This document shows positions 42,719 through 53,684 of a DNA stretch of 64,000 bases, piece by piece. Below the pieces are notes generated by a model. It had not been told where the DNA came from and searched no databases. It saw only the letters and a list, made by a program, of their open reading frames with translations. Origin of the DNA: Phycisphaerae bacterium (GTDB lineage: Bacteria > Planctomycetota > Phycisphaerae > UBA1845 > PWPN01); contig JAGNEZ010000022.1 in assembly GCA_018003015.1 (NCBI GenBank), positions 28,234 through 92,233 of the forward strand, in the 5' to 3' direction. Made by a program: the position numbers and the translations under genes. How positions within the stretch are numbered: the stretch's first letter is position 1; each line of letters starts with the position of its first letter.

Positions 42719-44245
42719 TCATTGCCTGACCGGCGCCTGATCGAAGTCGAACTTGTAGCTCCACTCGTCAAAATAGAGATTCCGGCCGTCGATCTCGACC
42801 TCGCCGCGCTGGAAGTCGAGGGGCTCGCTGCGGAGGTCCTTCTTGGCCGGCTGAAGCGGGCAGCCGTAGTCGAGATTGACGATCAGCCGGAAAGCGTCCT
42901 GGTGCCCGCAGTAGAACTCGCGGACCTTGGGATTGTCGGAGTCCTTGAAGCCGTACGACGTGTCCGCCGGCAGCCAGCCCCATGGGGCAACGTAGAATTC
43001 GGCCCAGTCGTGCATGTTGTATCCGCCGGGGGCCGTTTCCCAGCCGGACTGCCAGCGGGCGGGCACGTCGGCCAGACGACACATGGTGATAAACAACAGG
43101 GCGTGCGTCCCGCAATCGCCCCGTCCGGCGAGGAACAGTTTCTCCGACGCGTTGGGCAGGACACTGTACTCCTGCTCGGCACACCATCTGTGGTTGGCGC
43201 AGATCCACCGAAAGATCGCCCGGGCCTTAGCCAGCGGGTTGTTCAGCGGGCCGACGATCTCGGCCACCTTGGCCCGGATCTGCGGAGTGAACACGATGTG
43301 CGTCGGGCGGTCCACCAGGTACTCGGCCGGAAAGCTGTGGCCCTGGTGGCGAGCCTTGGACTCGTCCAGGTTGGGGTAGAAGGCGCAGGACACGAACTCG
43401 AAATCGACCTCGAAGACCAGCGGCTGGGCCGCATCCTCGATCTTGCGTTCGAAGTAGACGGTGCGTTGCGGGGCACCGCCGATCGGCCAGGTATCCACCG
43501 CGGTCGGGGCCAGGGTGTGTTCGGCCGGGGATGTGCGGAGCAGCCTGACCTCCTTCTGCTGACGGTATTCCTGCGGAAACGGCAACCAGCAGCGGACGAC
43601 GGAACCCGCCTTGGCGCCCGGCCGGTCCGGCTTGACCGTCAGCTTGTACCGAACGGTGATCTTGTAGGGGACGACCTGGTCCTTGCCGGTGGGCTCGGCG
43701 GCGGCGATGACCTCCTCGATGTGCTTGATCAGTCCTTCCTCCTTAGCGGACGTCGCTGGCAGGGCCCGAGGATCGCGACCTTCGCGCTTGGCCAGCCGGG
43801 TCTTGGCGTCATCGCAAAACAGCCAGATGTTGGACGGTTCGCGGCCGAAGTACCAGAGCTTGTCATCGAGCACGCGGGCCTGGGCCTGGCCGATCTGCCG
43901 CCAGTACTCAAGATCGGCGGTCGTCAGGTCGGGCAGCTTCTGCTGGAGCTTTTTCAGAAGCTCGGCCGGCTCCTGATCGTATTCGATGCGGATGCGCCGC
44001 AGGATTTCGCGGCCCTCGGCGCGGGCTTGGGCATCCTCCGCGGTGCCGGGGGCTGACGATTCCGTGAGTACCGTGTCCGCCTCGCTCAGCTTGCCCTTGA
44101 GGGCCAGGTCGCGGGCTTCGCGCACGGCCGGATCGTTGGAGGTCCAGAAAAGCGAGGCCCCGGTGGGAGCCGCTTCGACCACCCCAAAACCCGTCGTCGT
44201 CGCCGTCGTCGCCATGGCCATGATCGTCCACCAGAAAAGCCGCAT
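42719..44245 (-). CDS. secreted transglutaminase-like protein
   Basis: This 508-residue protein has an N-terminal signal (MRLFWWTIMAMATTATTTGFGVVEA). A helical region follows (~40-170), then a beta domain, and a C-terminal transglutaminase-like domain. The catalytic triad is visible: Cys378 in GRGDCGTHALLF, His412 in NMHDWAEFYV and Asp428 in PADTSYGFKD. ATG 44245 has GGAG about nine bases upstream, and an upstream in-frame alternative lies at 44278. Bacterial members act as proteases, cross-linkers or peptide ligases, with unknown targets here. It lies downstream of the dipeptidase gene on the same strand, about 80 bases away, so the two may be co-transcribed and could act in extracytoplasmic peptide processing. 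Confidence 0.85.
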   Translation of the reverse strand: MRLFWWTIMAMATTATTTGFGVVEAAPTGASLFWTSNDPAVREARDLALKGKLSEADTVLTESSAPGTAEDAQARAEGREILRRIRIEYDQEPAELLKKLQQKLPDLTTADLEYWRQIGQAQARVLDDKLWYFGREPSNIWLFCDDAKTRLAKREGRDPRALPATSAKEEGLIKHIEEVIAAAEPTGKDQVVPYKITVRYKLTVKPDRPGAKAGSVVRCWLPFPQEYRQQKEVRLLRTSPAEHTLAPTAVDTWPIGGAPQRTVYFERKIEDAAQPLVFEVDFEFVSCAFYPNLDESKARHQGHSFPAEYLVDRPTHIVFTPQIRAKVAEIVGPLNNPLAKARAIFRWICANHRWCAEQEYSVLPNASEKLFLAGRGDCGTHALLFITMCRLADVPARWQSGWETAPGGYNMHDWAEFYVAPWGWLPADTSYGFKDSDNPKVREFYCGHQDAFRLIVNLDYGCPLQPAKKDLRSEPLDFQRGEVEIDGRNLYFDEWSYKFDFDQAPVRQ

Positions 44246-44322
44246 GTCCCTATCTCCTGTTTCGCCGAAGTAAGCCATCGAGCATTGTAGCGAAAGGTGA
44301 ACCCGGCGCCACGCCGGTAGCT

Positions 44323-45498
44323 CTATGCCGAGGAGTCTGCAGACTCAACGACGCGCCGGAACACGCCCATCAGATTCTCGCCCAGGATCCTGCGGATGTC
44401 TGACTTGACGTACCCCCGATCGAGCAGGGCCTGGGTGATGAACGGGTAGCAGGCCACATCGTCCACCTGCTCAGGCGTGGTGCCGACGCCGTCGAAGTCG
44501 GACCCCAGGCCGACGTGATCGATGCCGGCCACCTTGACGACATGATCGATGTGGTCGACCAGGTTGTGGATCGTGCCGCGCGGGACAGGGTGTGCCGTCC
44601 AGTAGGCATCGTGAGCCCGGGCATAGTCATCCGGATCGGGATTCTGGGCTCGCAGTTCACGATCGACCTCGAACATGCCGGCGGTCGCTTCGGCGGCCGG
44701 AGGATAGAGCAGGCCGGAGTAGAAGTTGACCATTACCAGCCCCCCGCAGACCGCGATGCGCCGGATGACCTCGTCGGGAATGTTGCGCGGATGCGCGGCG
44801 AGCGCCAGCGCCCCGGAGTGCGAGTTGATGATCGGCGCGCGGCTGACGTCGAGTACATCGTGCATGGCCTTGATCGACGTGTGGGCCACGTCCACGATCA
44901 TTCCCACGCGGTTCATCTCCGCCACCACCTCGCGGCCGAAGGACGTCAGCCCGTTGTGCTTCGGCGCGTCGGTAGCGGCGTCGCACCAGTCGGTCGAGTC
45001 GGAGTGGGTGAGCGTCATGTAGCGGGCACCCAACGCATGGAATGTCCGCAGCACGGCCAGCGAGCTCTCGATCGCGTGGCCGCCCTCGATACCGATCAGC
45101 GAGGCGATCCGCCCGCTCCGATGGATGTGCTCGATATCTTCGGGAGAGCGGGCCAGGGCGAATGTCTCCGGCCAGCGAGCGATCATGCGATGAACGATAT
45201 CGATCTGCTCGAGTGCAATCCGAACGCAGCCGCCTTCGCGCATCGCCGAGCAGGGCACGAACGCAGCCCAGAACTGGGCGCCCAATCCCCCCCGCCGGAG
45301 GCGGACGATGTCGGTGTGCCGCTCCGTTTGCGGCTCGGCCAGGTTCATGCGATCGAGCGAGCCGCCACCGAGCTTGTAGATCTGCCAAACCAGATCGTTG
45401 TGCCCGTCGATGACCAGGCACCGGCGATGAAACGCCGCACCGTCCTCGGTCATGACCACGGGATTGGATGAACGCTGCGTCGGATCGGCTCCGGGCAT
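44323..45498 (-). CDS. membrane dipeptidase (peptidase family M19)
   Basis: This 391-residue renal-dipeptidase-like enzyme starts at ATG 45498, with AAGGAGA nine bases upstream. The binuclear zinc site is visible in VIDGHNDLVW (His33, Asp35), the Glu of LIGIEGGHAIE, the His of LTHSDSTDW and the SHSGA segment, and GLGSDFDGVG is present. Members cleave dipeptides, often with D-amino acids at the C-terminal position. No signal peptide is apparent from this start, so it is probably cytosolic, despite the family name. The frame is open about 60 codons upstream, but that part looks non-coding. Confidence 0.9.
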   Translation of the reverse strand: MPGADPTQRSSNPVVMTEDGAAFHRRCLVIDGHNDLVWQIYKLGGGSLDRMNLAEPQTERHTDIVRLRRGGLGAQFWAAFVPCSAMREGGCVRIALEQIDIVHRMIARWPETFALARSPEDIEHIHRSGRIASLIGIEGGHAIESSLAVLRTFHALGARYMTLTHSDSTDWCDAATDAPKHNGLTSFGREVVAEMNRVGMIVDVAHTSIKAMHDVLDVSRAPIINSHSGALALAAHPRNIPDEVIRRIAVCGGLVMVNFYSGLLYPPAAEATAGMFEVDRELRAQNPDPDDYARAHDAYWTAHPVPRGTIHNLVDHIDHVVKVAGIDHVGLGSDFDGVGTTPEQVDDVACYPFITQALLDRGYVKSDIRRILGENLMGVFRRVVESADSSA

Positions 45499-45641
45499 AT
45501 CGAGAGTTCTCCTTGCCGGAGATTCTACCCGAATGACAATGCCTGTCAGCATCCTCTGCTGCGGCCGAACACGCTGGTCCGCAGACCTGTTTCTCGCGTG
45601 TCGAGAGCTGTCTTGCGTTTCGACGCCGCCTCCGGTCTCAC

Positions 45642-45669
45642 TTCTCGCTCCGCCAATCCGCATTATAAT
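45642..45669 (+). promoter_or_regulatory. folE promoter
   Basis: A consensus TATAAT (45664-45669) with a poor -35 (TTCTCG at 45642-45647, 16 bases away). The predicted start near 45676 leaves a short leader before AGAGGAGTG and the folE ATG. Confidence 0.45.
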
Positions 45670-45711
45670 GCCTGAAGACACCGCCTGACCGGCGCTTTAG
45701 AGGAGTGTGAG

Positions 45712-46311
45712 ATGGCAGCAAGCGAACCGCAGATCGGCAAACCGGTGGACATCGAGCGTATCAAGGCCGCGGTGCGCGAAATCCTGGCCGCCGTCGGCGA
45801 GGATCCGGATCGCGAAGGCCTCAAGGAGACGCCCCGCCGGGTCGCCAAAATGTACGAAGAGGTCTTTTCGGGTCTCACCGTCAATCCGGGCGACCTGCTG
45901 GTCACCGCCTTCGAGGAGGAGTACGACGAGCTGGTCGTGCTCCGCGACATCCCCTTCCACTCAATGTGCGAACACCACCTGCTGCCGTTCGAGGGCGTAG
46001 CCCACGTCGGCTACCTGCCCGATGGGCGAATCGCGGGGATTTCCAAGCTGGCCCGGGTGGTGGACGCCTTTGCCCGCCGGCCGCAGGTCCAGGAGCGGCT
46101 CACCAACCAGGTGGCCGACATCCTCATGCAGCGGCTCATGGCCAAGGGCGTCGCGGTGATCATGGAGGCCACTCACTCATGCATGACCTGCCGGGGCGTC
46201 CGCAAGCCGGGCAGCATCATGGTCACCTCGGCCATGCGCGGGCGGTGTAAATCCGATGCTCGAACCCGGGGCGAAGTGCTCATGCTCCTCGGCGGACAAA
46301 CGCGGCGGTAG
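45712..46311 (+). CDS. folE: GTP cyclohydrolase I
   Basis: This 199-residue enzyme converts GTP to dihydroneopterin triphosphate, the first step of folate and pterin synthesis. The zinc ligands are Cys86 and His89 in HSMCEHHLLPF and Cys157 in THSCMTCRGV. Catalytic and pterin-site segments GRIAGISKLARVVDAFARRPQVQERLT and GVAVIMEA are intact. RBS GAGGAG precedes the ATG. No other folate gene is nearby, so it seems to be transcribed alone. Length is normal. Confidence 0.96.
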   Translation: MAASEPQIGKPVDIERIKAAVREILAAVGEDPDREGLKETPRRVAKMYEEVFSGLTVNPGDLLVTAFEEEYDELVVLRDIPFHSMCEHHLLPFEGVAHVGYLPDGRIAGISKLARVVDAFARRPQVQERLTNQVADILMQRLMAKGVAVIMEATHSCMTCRGVRKPGSIMVTSAMRGRCKSDARTRGEVLMLLGGQTRR

Positions 46312-46714
46312 GCCGTCGGAAACGCGTTCTTCTCGGACCCGCCAAACGGCTCGAAAGCCAGGCCTGGTCGCCAGTCAGCACCACGGCAGCGTTGCCACAA
46401 ACACTTTAAGCGATGCCGGACCACCGGACGAGCGGCCCTGCCACCGGGCGGCCACTGCCGATTGCACCAGAGCACCCTCGCCCACCGCCGAGCCAAGCGG
46501 ATTTGACACATCGACCGCTGTGACTTACCCTTCTCCCTCTTACCGGCTGACCGTCGTGAGCCTGTCTCGCGAGGTGGCCGAACGACGCTTGAATGGGGTG
46601 GCCGGGCCGCCCTGCCCGGTAGCGCTAATGCAGTCATTCCCCGCATCCGAGCAGACACGGCAATAGTGAACCGTTTCGTCTTACTCGATACACGGGAGTC
46701 ATAGGAGAATCCGA
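46312..46714. other. intergenic between folE and ppdK
   Basis: No gene or RNA recognised. It contains one possible promoter for ppdK (46503-46531) and ends with the ppdK ribosome site AGGAGA. Confidence 0.5.
46503..46531 (+). promoter_or_regulatory. candidate ppdK promoter
   Basis: A perfect TTGACA (46503-46508) with a weak TACCCT at 17 bases (46526-46531). It would give a leader of about 180 bases. Confidence 0.33.
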
Positions 46715-49489
<2,775 letters not shown>

Positions 49490-49521
49490 TCCCTCTCGGC
49501 TTCGCTGAGTATCGAACCAGG

Positions 49522-49556
49522 CACCGGGGCGGCCAGACGGTCGCCCCGGTGTTTTT
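49522..49556 (+). terminator. intrinsic terminator of ppdK
   Basis: A ten-base perfect GC-rich stem (CACCGGGGCG/CGCCCCGGTG) is extended inside to about 13 pairs, with the tetraloop AGAC, and followed directly by TTTTT. It is the clearest terminator in the window. Confidence 0.92.
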
Positions 49557-49574
49557 CATCTGACCGACGCACCA

Positions 49575-49604
49575 TTGGACTTGGAATCCCGAGGGAGGTA
49601 GATT
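49575..49604 (+). promoter_or_regulatory. candidate promoter of the 49712 gene
   Basis: TTGGAC (49575-49580), 18 bases, TAGATT (49599-49604). It is placed just after the terminator, with a predicted leader of about 100 bases. Both boxes are imperfect. Confidence 0.3.
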
Positions 49605-49711
49605 GAGGCCGTGGTTCGAGACTCCAGGCGTCTTGGCGCCGCAAACGGTCTTGGATTCGCTCCTTGAGCCTCGCGTGCCGCCACCGACGGGGCCCCTTCC
49701 GGAACAGGGAA

Positions 49712-50785
49712 ATGATGACCCATCGAGAGCGAGTCCACGTCGCACTCAACCACGAGCAAGCCGATCGCTGCCCCATGCAGATCAGTTTCACGCCCGAATT
49801 CGCCAGACGACTTCGCCAAGAAATGGGTCTCGACGGCCAAGGCGACCACAACCCCCACGGAGGCGGAAACACCTACCAGCTCGAACGCGCCCTCGACGAG
49901 GACCTGCTCCTCACCAGCGTCGGCTGGGCCAACTCCTACTACCAGGCCGACCACGATTATGTCGACGAATGGGGTGTCGGCTGGAAAACCTGCGAGTACG
50001 ATACGCCATTCGGCCAGGGCTTCTACACGGAAATCCACGACCACCCCCTCGCAGACGACGATGCGATCAGCCGGTACCGTCCTCCGAACCCCAATCGTCC
50101 GGAACTCTACCGTGACAGCGAAAGACTCGTTCGAGAGTACGGACGCGAGTACTTCATCGTGGGCGCGACGGTGACCACCATCTTCGAAACCGCGTGGGCG
50201 CTGCGCGGACTGGAACAGATGATGGTCGATCTCGTCGAGAACCCGGAGCTTGCCGAGACCATCCTTGAAATCCCCTTTCGATATCATCTAGCCACGGCGA
50301 AGAGACTGGTGCAACTCGGCGTAGACATGATCTGGACCGGTGACGACGTCGGCGGACAGTCGGCCATGTTACTCTCGCCCGCAATGTGGCGGCGGTTCTT
50401 CAAGCCGCGCATGGCGGAGTTCTTCGCCGAGCTCAAGCGCATCAATCCGAATGTCAAGATCGCCTATCATTCCGACGGCATGATTCAGCCGATTATCCCG
50501 GATCTGATCGAAATCGGCCTGGACGTGCTGAATCCGATCCAGCCGGCTTGTATGGATCCAGCGTGGCTGAAGCGCGAGTATGGGGACAGACTCTGCTTCT
50601 GGGGGTCGATCGACGAGCAACACACGCTTCCGTTTGGCACGCCGGCGGACGTGCGAAAGGAAGTCCTCGCCCGTCTCGAAACAGTGGGCGAGAGCGGCGG
50701 CCTCATTATCGGCCCGACACATCACGTCCAACTCGACACGCCCATGGACAACTTCTGGGCAATGGTCAACACGATTCGGCAGTGA
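49712..50785 (+). CDS. URO-D-like protein without the zinc cysteines
   Basis: This 357-residue uroporphyrinogen-decarboxylase-like TIM barrel starts at ATG 49712 (MMTHRERVHVALNHEQADRCPMQ) after AGGGAA. Conserved segments include MIWTGDDVGGQSAMLLSPAMWRRF and VKIAYHSDGMIQPIIPDLIEIGLDVLNPIQP. The position of the MtaA zinc motif reads YHSDG, so His is kept but Cys is replaced by Asp, and the C-terminal Cys region reads GPTHHVQLDTP. It is therefore not a classical zinc methyltransferase, nor HemE. Relatives are common in planctomycetes and lentisphaerae near sugar genes; the reaction is unknown. It precedes a GH127 gene fragment on the other strand. Confidence 0.78.
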   Translation: MMTHRERVHVALNHEQADRCPMQISFTPEFARRLRQEMGLDGQGDHNPHGGGNTYQLERALDEDLLLTSVGWANSYYQADHDYVDEWGVGWKTCEYDTPFGQGFYTEIHDHPLADDDAISRYRPPNPNRPELYRDSERLVREYGREYFIVGATVTTIFETAWALRGLEQMMVDLVENPELAETILEIPFRYHLATAKRLVQLGVDMIWTGDDVGGQSAMLLSPAMWRRFFKPRMAEFFAELKRINPNVKIAYHSDGMIQPIIPDLIEIGLDVLNPIQPACMDPAWLKREYGDRLCFWGSIDEQHTLPFGTPADVRKEVLARLETVGESGGLIIGPTHHVQLDTPMDNFWAMVNTIRQ

Positions 50786-50830
50786 GACAAGGCGACTGAT
50801 CCGGTTCTCGGCCTCAATGCACCGACTCAA

Positions 50831-51061
50831 CGGTTCTTCACGGAACCGCCTGTTCCCGAAGCACTCGAACGCGGCCGTTGAGCCCATGCCGCCGGTGATG
50901 CACGCCTTCCGCTCATGCAGATTCGTCCACAAGCCCTCGGCGGCGGCCAGGTAGTCCGCGCGGCCCTTTTCCAGGCCCGCGGCGACCAGCCCGGTGTAGC
51001 CGAGGCAGGCGCGAACGGCATGCCCCTCTGCCGTCCGCTGCCGCCGCAGAGGGAGGTGGCG
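50831..51061 (-). pseudogene. internal fragment of a GH127/DUF1680 beta-L-arabinofuranosidase-like gene
   Basis: The minus-strand frame here reads HLPLRRQRTAEGHAVRACLG followed by YTGLVAAGLEKGRADYLAA and then LWTNLHERKACITGGMGSTA. This matches the well-known DUF1680 core (PVREQ..AEGHAVRA...LWDNV..RKMYITGGIGS). It has no start, no signal and no C-terminal half, because it runs into noise opposite the URO-D-like gene. Only about 75-80 codons survive, without internal stops. It is a relic of a deleted gene, not a functional enzyme. Confidence 0.65.
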
Positions 51062-51117
51062 ATGGCAGGTCAGGACCGCCCCCCGCGACTGACGGACGGG
51101 GTCTTGCCTGCCCGACG

Positions 51118-53187
51118 TCAGTCCGCGCAGTTCGCGACGCCCGGCATGCCTTCGCCCGACAGGCAGTTGAGGAACTTGCGGAGATCGGTGTTGTCCACGT
51201 CATTGTCTTCGTCGAGATCAGCAGCCACGCAGCCGTCGGTAGGCCCAACGCCGGAACCACTCAGGCAAAGCTGAAAGACGCCGAAATCGGCCATATCGAC
51301 GTCGTCGTCCTGGTCATAATCCGCCGGAAGGAACAGATCGAGGTTGACGGTCACCGTCTGTTGGCCGTTGCTCGAACCGACCGCCTGGACGACGATCTGG
51401 CCGGAGTAGTGGCCGGGCTCCACGCCTTCAATGTAGCTGATGGTGATGGGCTTCCTGTCCGTCGGTCCAAGACTGGTTCCCGACGCGGCCGACACGTCGA
51501 GCCACGACTGAGTCTCAACCACGGTGAACGGCATCTCGCCGGCGTAATCGTTCCACACCTCGAAAGTGTCGGCCGTCACGGTCTGGCCGGTGCGGCCGGT
51601 TCGGCTGACGGTGGTAGGACTGATCGCGAGGAAAGGTGTGTGTGTGACGAAGTCCAGGTCACACCGCGCAACGTCACCCGTCTTGACCAGGGCACCCTTG
51701 CGGATGGTGACCGACGTTCCCGGCTTGGTCGCGGTGACGGTGTAGGGCGTTCCCGCGGCCACCGCCGGCAGCAGCGTGGCCACGTAGTAACCGTTGCCGT
51801 CGGTGTGGACGGTTGAGGAGGATCCGACGGTGACCGAAGCGTTGTCGAACGGAAGACCGGTGTCGCCGTTCATCACCCGCCCCCAGAGCGTCCCCTCCGT
51901 GGCGGTGGCGGAATTGCGCCAGGTCATCGTGGGCGTGGTGGCGGCGTCGGCGTAGATCCCTCCCGCCGTGTGGGTGTACCAGGACCAGTCGTTTTTCCAC
52001 CCGGCGTTGCAGGCCGCCTCGGTGGCCTTGGTCGCGTAGTAGGAGTAGTTCACCGCACCATTCGCACCGGCGTCATAGGCGTACTGCATCTGGCTGACGC
52101 TGTTGTCGAAGGTGTTCATGTAAGTTGCCTGCCCGATCGCGGCGTGGCGATTGTACCGCCACCAACTGGTTGCAGCGTTCACCCAGCTGCGATACATGGT
52201 GGGCTCCGTCCCACAGTGCTCCTCCTTGTAGTTCATCGGGAGGACCATATCCAGCCAGCCGCTGCGCATCCACAATTCCCAGTTCTGGAACTTGGTGTAG
52301 GCGGCGGTGGCCGAGAAACTGGAGGGACTGCCCGGCGCCGAACCGGTGGCAAACACCGAGGCCGAGAAGCGCACCGGCTGACGAGGATTCGTGCTGATGC
52401 TCGGGATCTCCGCCCGGCAGCGGCGGATCAGCTCGTCGATCTCCCGCCGGCGGAAGTCGTTCCACTGGGCATCGGTCGTTGAGGGCGTGCCGCTGAAGGG
52501 CGTGATCCGCTGGAACCGCTTCAGGCCGGAGTTCTCGTAGGTGGTGCTGGCAGGATAACCGGCGTCACTGACCGTGTAGCGGACGTAATCGAAGCTGATG
52601 CCGTCAATGGGGTATCTGGCGGTCAACTCGCGGACGATGCTGATCAGATACTCCTGAACATCCGGGGAGCCGGGATCAAGCATGTAGAACGCACCGGATC
52701 CACCGTCGCTGGTCGTGGTCGGCCCGGCCCCAATGCTGGCTCGGGGTACGGCCATCCACTCGGGATGGGCCGCGAGAATCGAGTTCCCGGCCGGTGGCCA
52801 GGACGTGCAGGCTCGGAAGGGGAGCAGCCAGCAGTGAACCTCGATCGCCTTGCTGTGAGCCCGGGTGCACAGGTAAGCCAGCGGATCGATGCCGCCGGAG
52901 ATGTCGGTCGCCTTCGGGACAATGCTCGAGTTCCAGTAGGCGCCGTGGGCGGATCCGCGATCGTGATACGGGAGCACCTGCACGACCACGGCGTTGTAGT
53001 GGCCAGCGACGAGACGGTTGACGAGATTGTCGATCTGGGTCGTGCTCTTCGCCCCCTCGTGGAAAGCATCCGCCCACACGGCGCGGAACTGCTCGACCCC
53101 AAGAACCGCCGAGGACCAGAGACCGATAACCGAGAACACTGCGGTCGCCACGGCAGACCGCTTGAATCCCACGCTCCGAACCGGCAT
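51118..53187 (-). CDS. secreted GHL10-type glycoside hydrolase with dockerin-like tail
   Basis: This 689-residue protein has a signal peptide (FKRSAVATAVFSVIGLWSSAVLG). The GHL10 (YngK/DUF187-like) TIM barrel spans ~30-420, with FRAVWADAFHEG, VPKATDISGGIDPLAYL, IDGISFDYVRYT and WLDMVLPMNYKEE. The barrel is followed by a carboxypeptidase-regulatory-like domain (GRVMNGDTGLPFDNASVTV), a BACON-like beta domain (FTVVETQSWLDVSAASG) and a dockerin-like tail (DYDQDDDVDMADFGVFQLC and DLDEDNDVDNTDLRKFLNC). ATG 53187 follows GGAAAGGGTG; GTG 53208 is an alternative. It probably acts on extracellular glycans. The tail is shared in style with the protein encoded at 26969. Confidence 0.85.
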   Translation of the reverse strand: MPVRSVGFKRSAVATAVFSVIGLWSSAVLGVEQFRAVWADAFHEGAKSTTQIDNLVNRLVAGHYNAVVVQVLPYHDRGSAHGAYWNSSIVPKATDISGGIDPLAYLCTRAHSKAIEVHCWLLPFRACTSWPPAGNSILAAHPEWMAVPRASIGAGPTTTSDGGSGAFYMLDPGSPDVQEYLISIVRELTARYPIDGISFDYVRYTVSDAGYPASTTYENSGLKRFQRITPFSGTPSTTDAQWNDFRRREIDELIRRCRAEIPSISTNPRQPVRFSASVFATGSAPGSPSSFSATAAYTKFQNWELWMRSGWLDMVLPMNYKEEHCGTEPTMYRSWVNAATSWWRYNRHAAIGQATYMNTFDNSVSQMQYAYDAGANGAVNYSYYATKATEAACNAGWKNDWSWYTHTAGGIYADAATTPTMTWRNSATATEGTLWGRVMNGDTGLPFDNASVTVGSSSTVHTDGNGYYVATLLPAVAAGTPYTVTATKPGTSVTIRKGALVKTGDVARCDLDFVTHTPFLAISPTTVSRTGRTGQTVTADTFEVWNDYAGEMPFTVVETQSWLDVSAASGTSLGPTDRKPITISYIEGVEPGHYSGQIVVQAVGSSNGQQTVTVNLDLFLPADYDQDDDVDMADFGVFQLCLSGSGVGPTDGCVAADLDEDNDVDNTDLRKFLNCLSGEGMPGVANCAD

Positions 53188-53307
53188 AACACCCTTTCCG
53201 TTCGGCACTTGGCTCCAATTCCAGGCTGGCCCACCAGGGCATCGGCCAAACCGGTGGGCCGCTTGACCATCCGTAAGAACGTAACCGCTGTCGACTCCGC
53301 TAATTAC

Positions 53308-53336
53308 ATATTACCTTTCATTGTCCCTGCGGGCAA
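53308..53336 (-). promoter_or_regulatory. promoter of the GHL10 gene
   Basis: On the minus strand TTGCCC (53331-53336), 17 bases, TAATAT (53308-53313). It lies in a locally AT-rich patch, with a leader of about 110 bases. Confidence 0.48.
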
Positions 53337-53549
53337 GCGTTTCGATCGACTCCTGCTGCAGCTCGAGCCGTCGGCAGCCCCTTGGCCGACACACGGCATT
53401 CCGACCACGCGTACGAGGAACACGGCCTGGACAGGGCTTTTGCCGCCAAGAAACAACCACCAAATGGCACGATAGACCGTCGGGCGACCGGACGATCCCG
53501 GAAGTAAGCCTCAAGCGACCGCGGCGCCCACCCGAGATACCGACAGGGG

Positions 53550-53579
53550 TTGACCCCAACGGGCCATTCGGTACATGAT
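53550..53579 (+). promoter_or_regulatory. candidate promoter of the S1-domain gene
   Basis: TTGACC (53550-53555), 18 bases, CATGAT (53574-53579). The predicted start near 53586 gives a leader of about 100 bases. Confidence 0.42.
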
Positions 53580-53684
53580 GAGGGTTTGTAGCGCCGCTTC
53601 CGGCCGGACCGGGCGGCCGGCGCGGACCCGAGAAACACCCGGCACAGCCAGCACGAGCGGACCGGTTCGCAAGAAGAGACACGC

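Larger units (their letters stand above)
53188..53684. other. divergent intergenic region with promoters on both strands
   Basis: No gene is recognised. It carries a minus-strand promoter for the GHL10 gene and a candidate plus-strand promoter for the S1-domain gene, listed separately. Frames are open on the minus strand for over 100 codons but have no motif. Confidence 0.5.
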
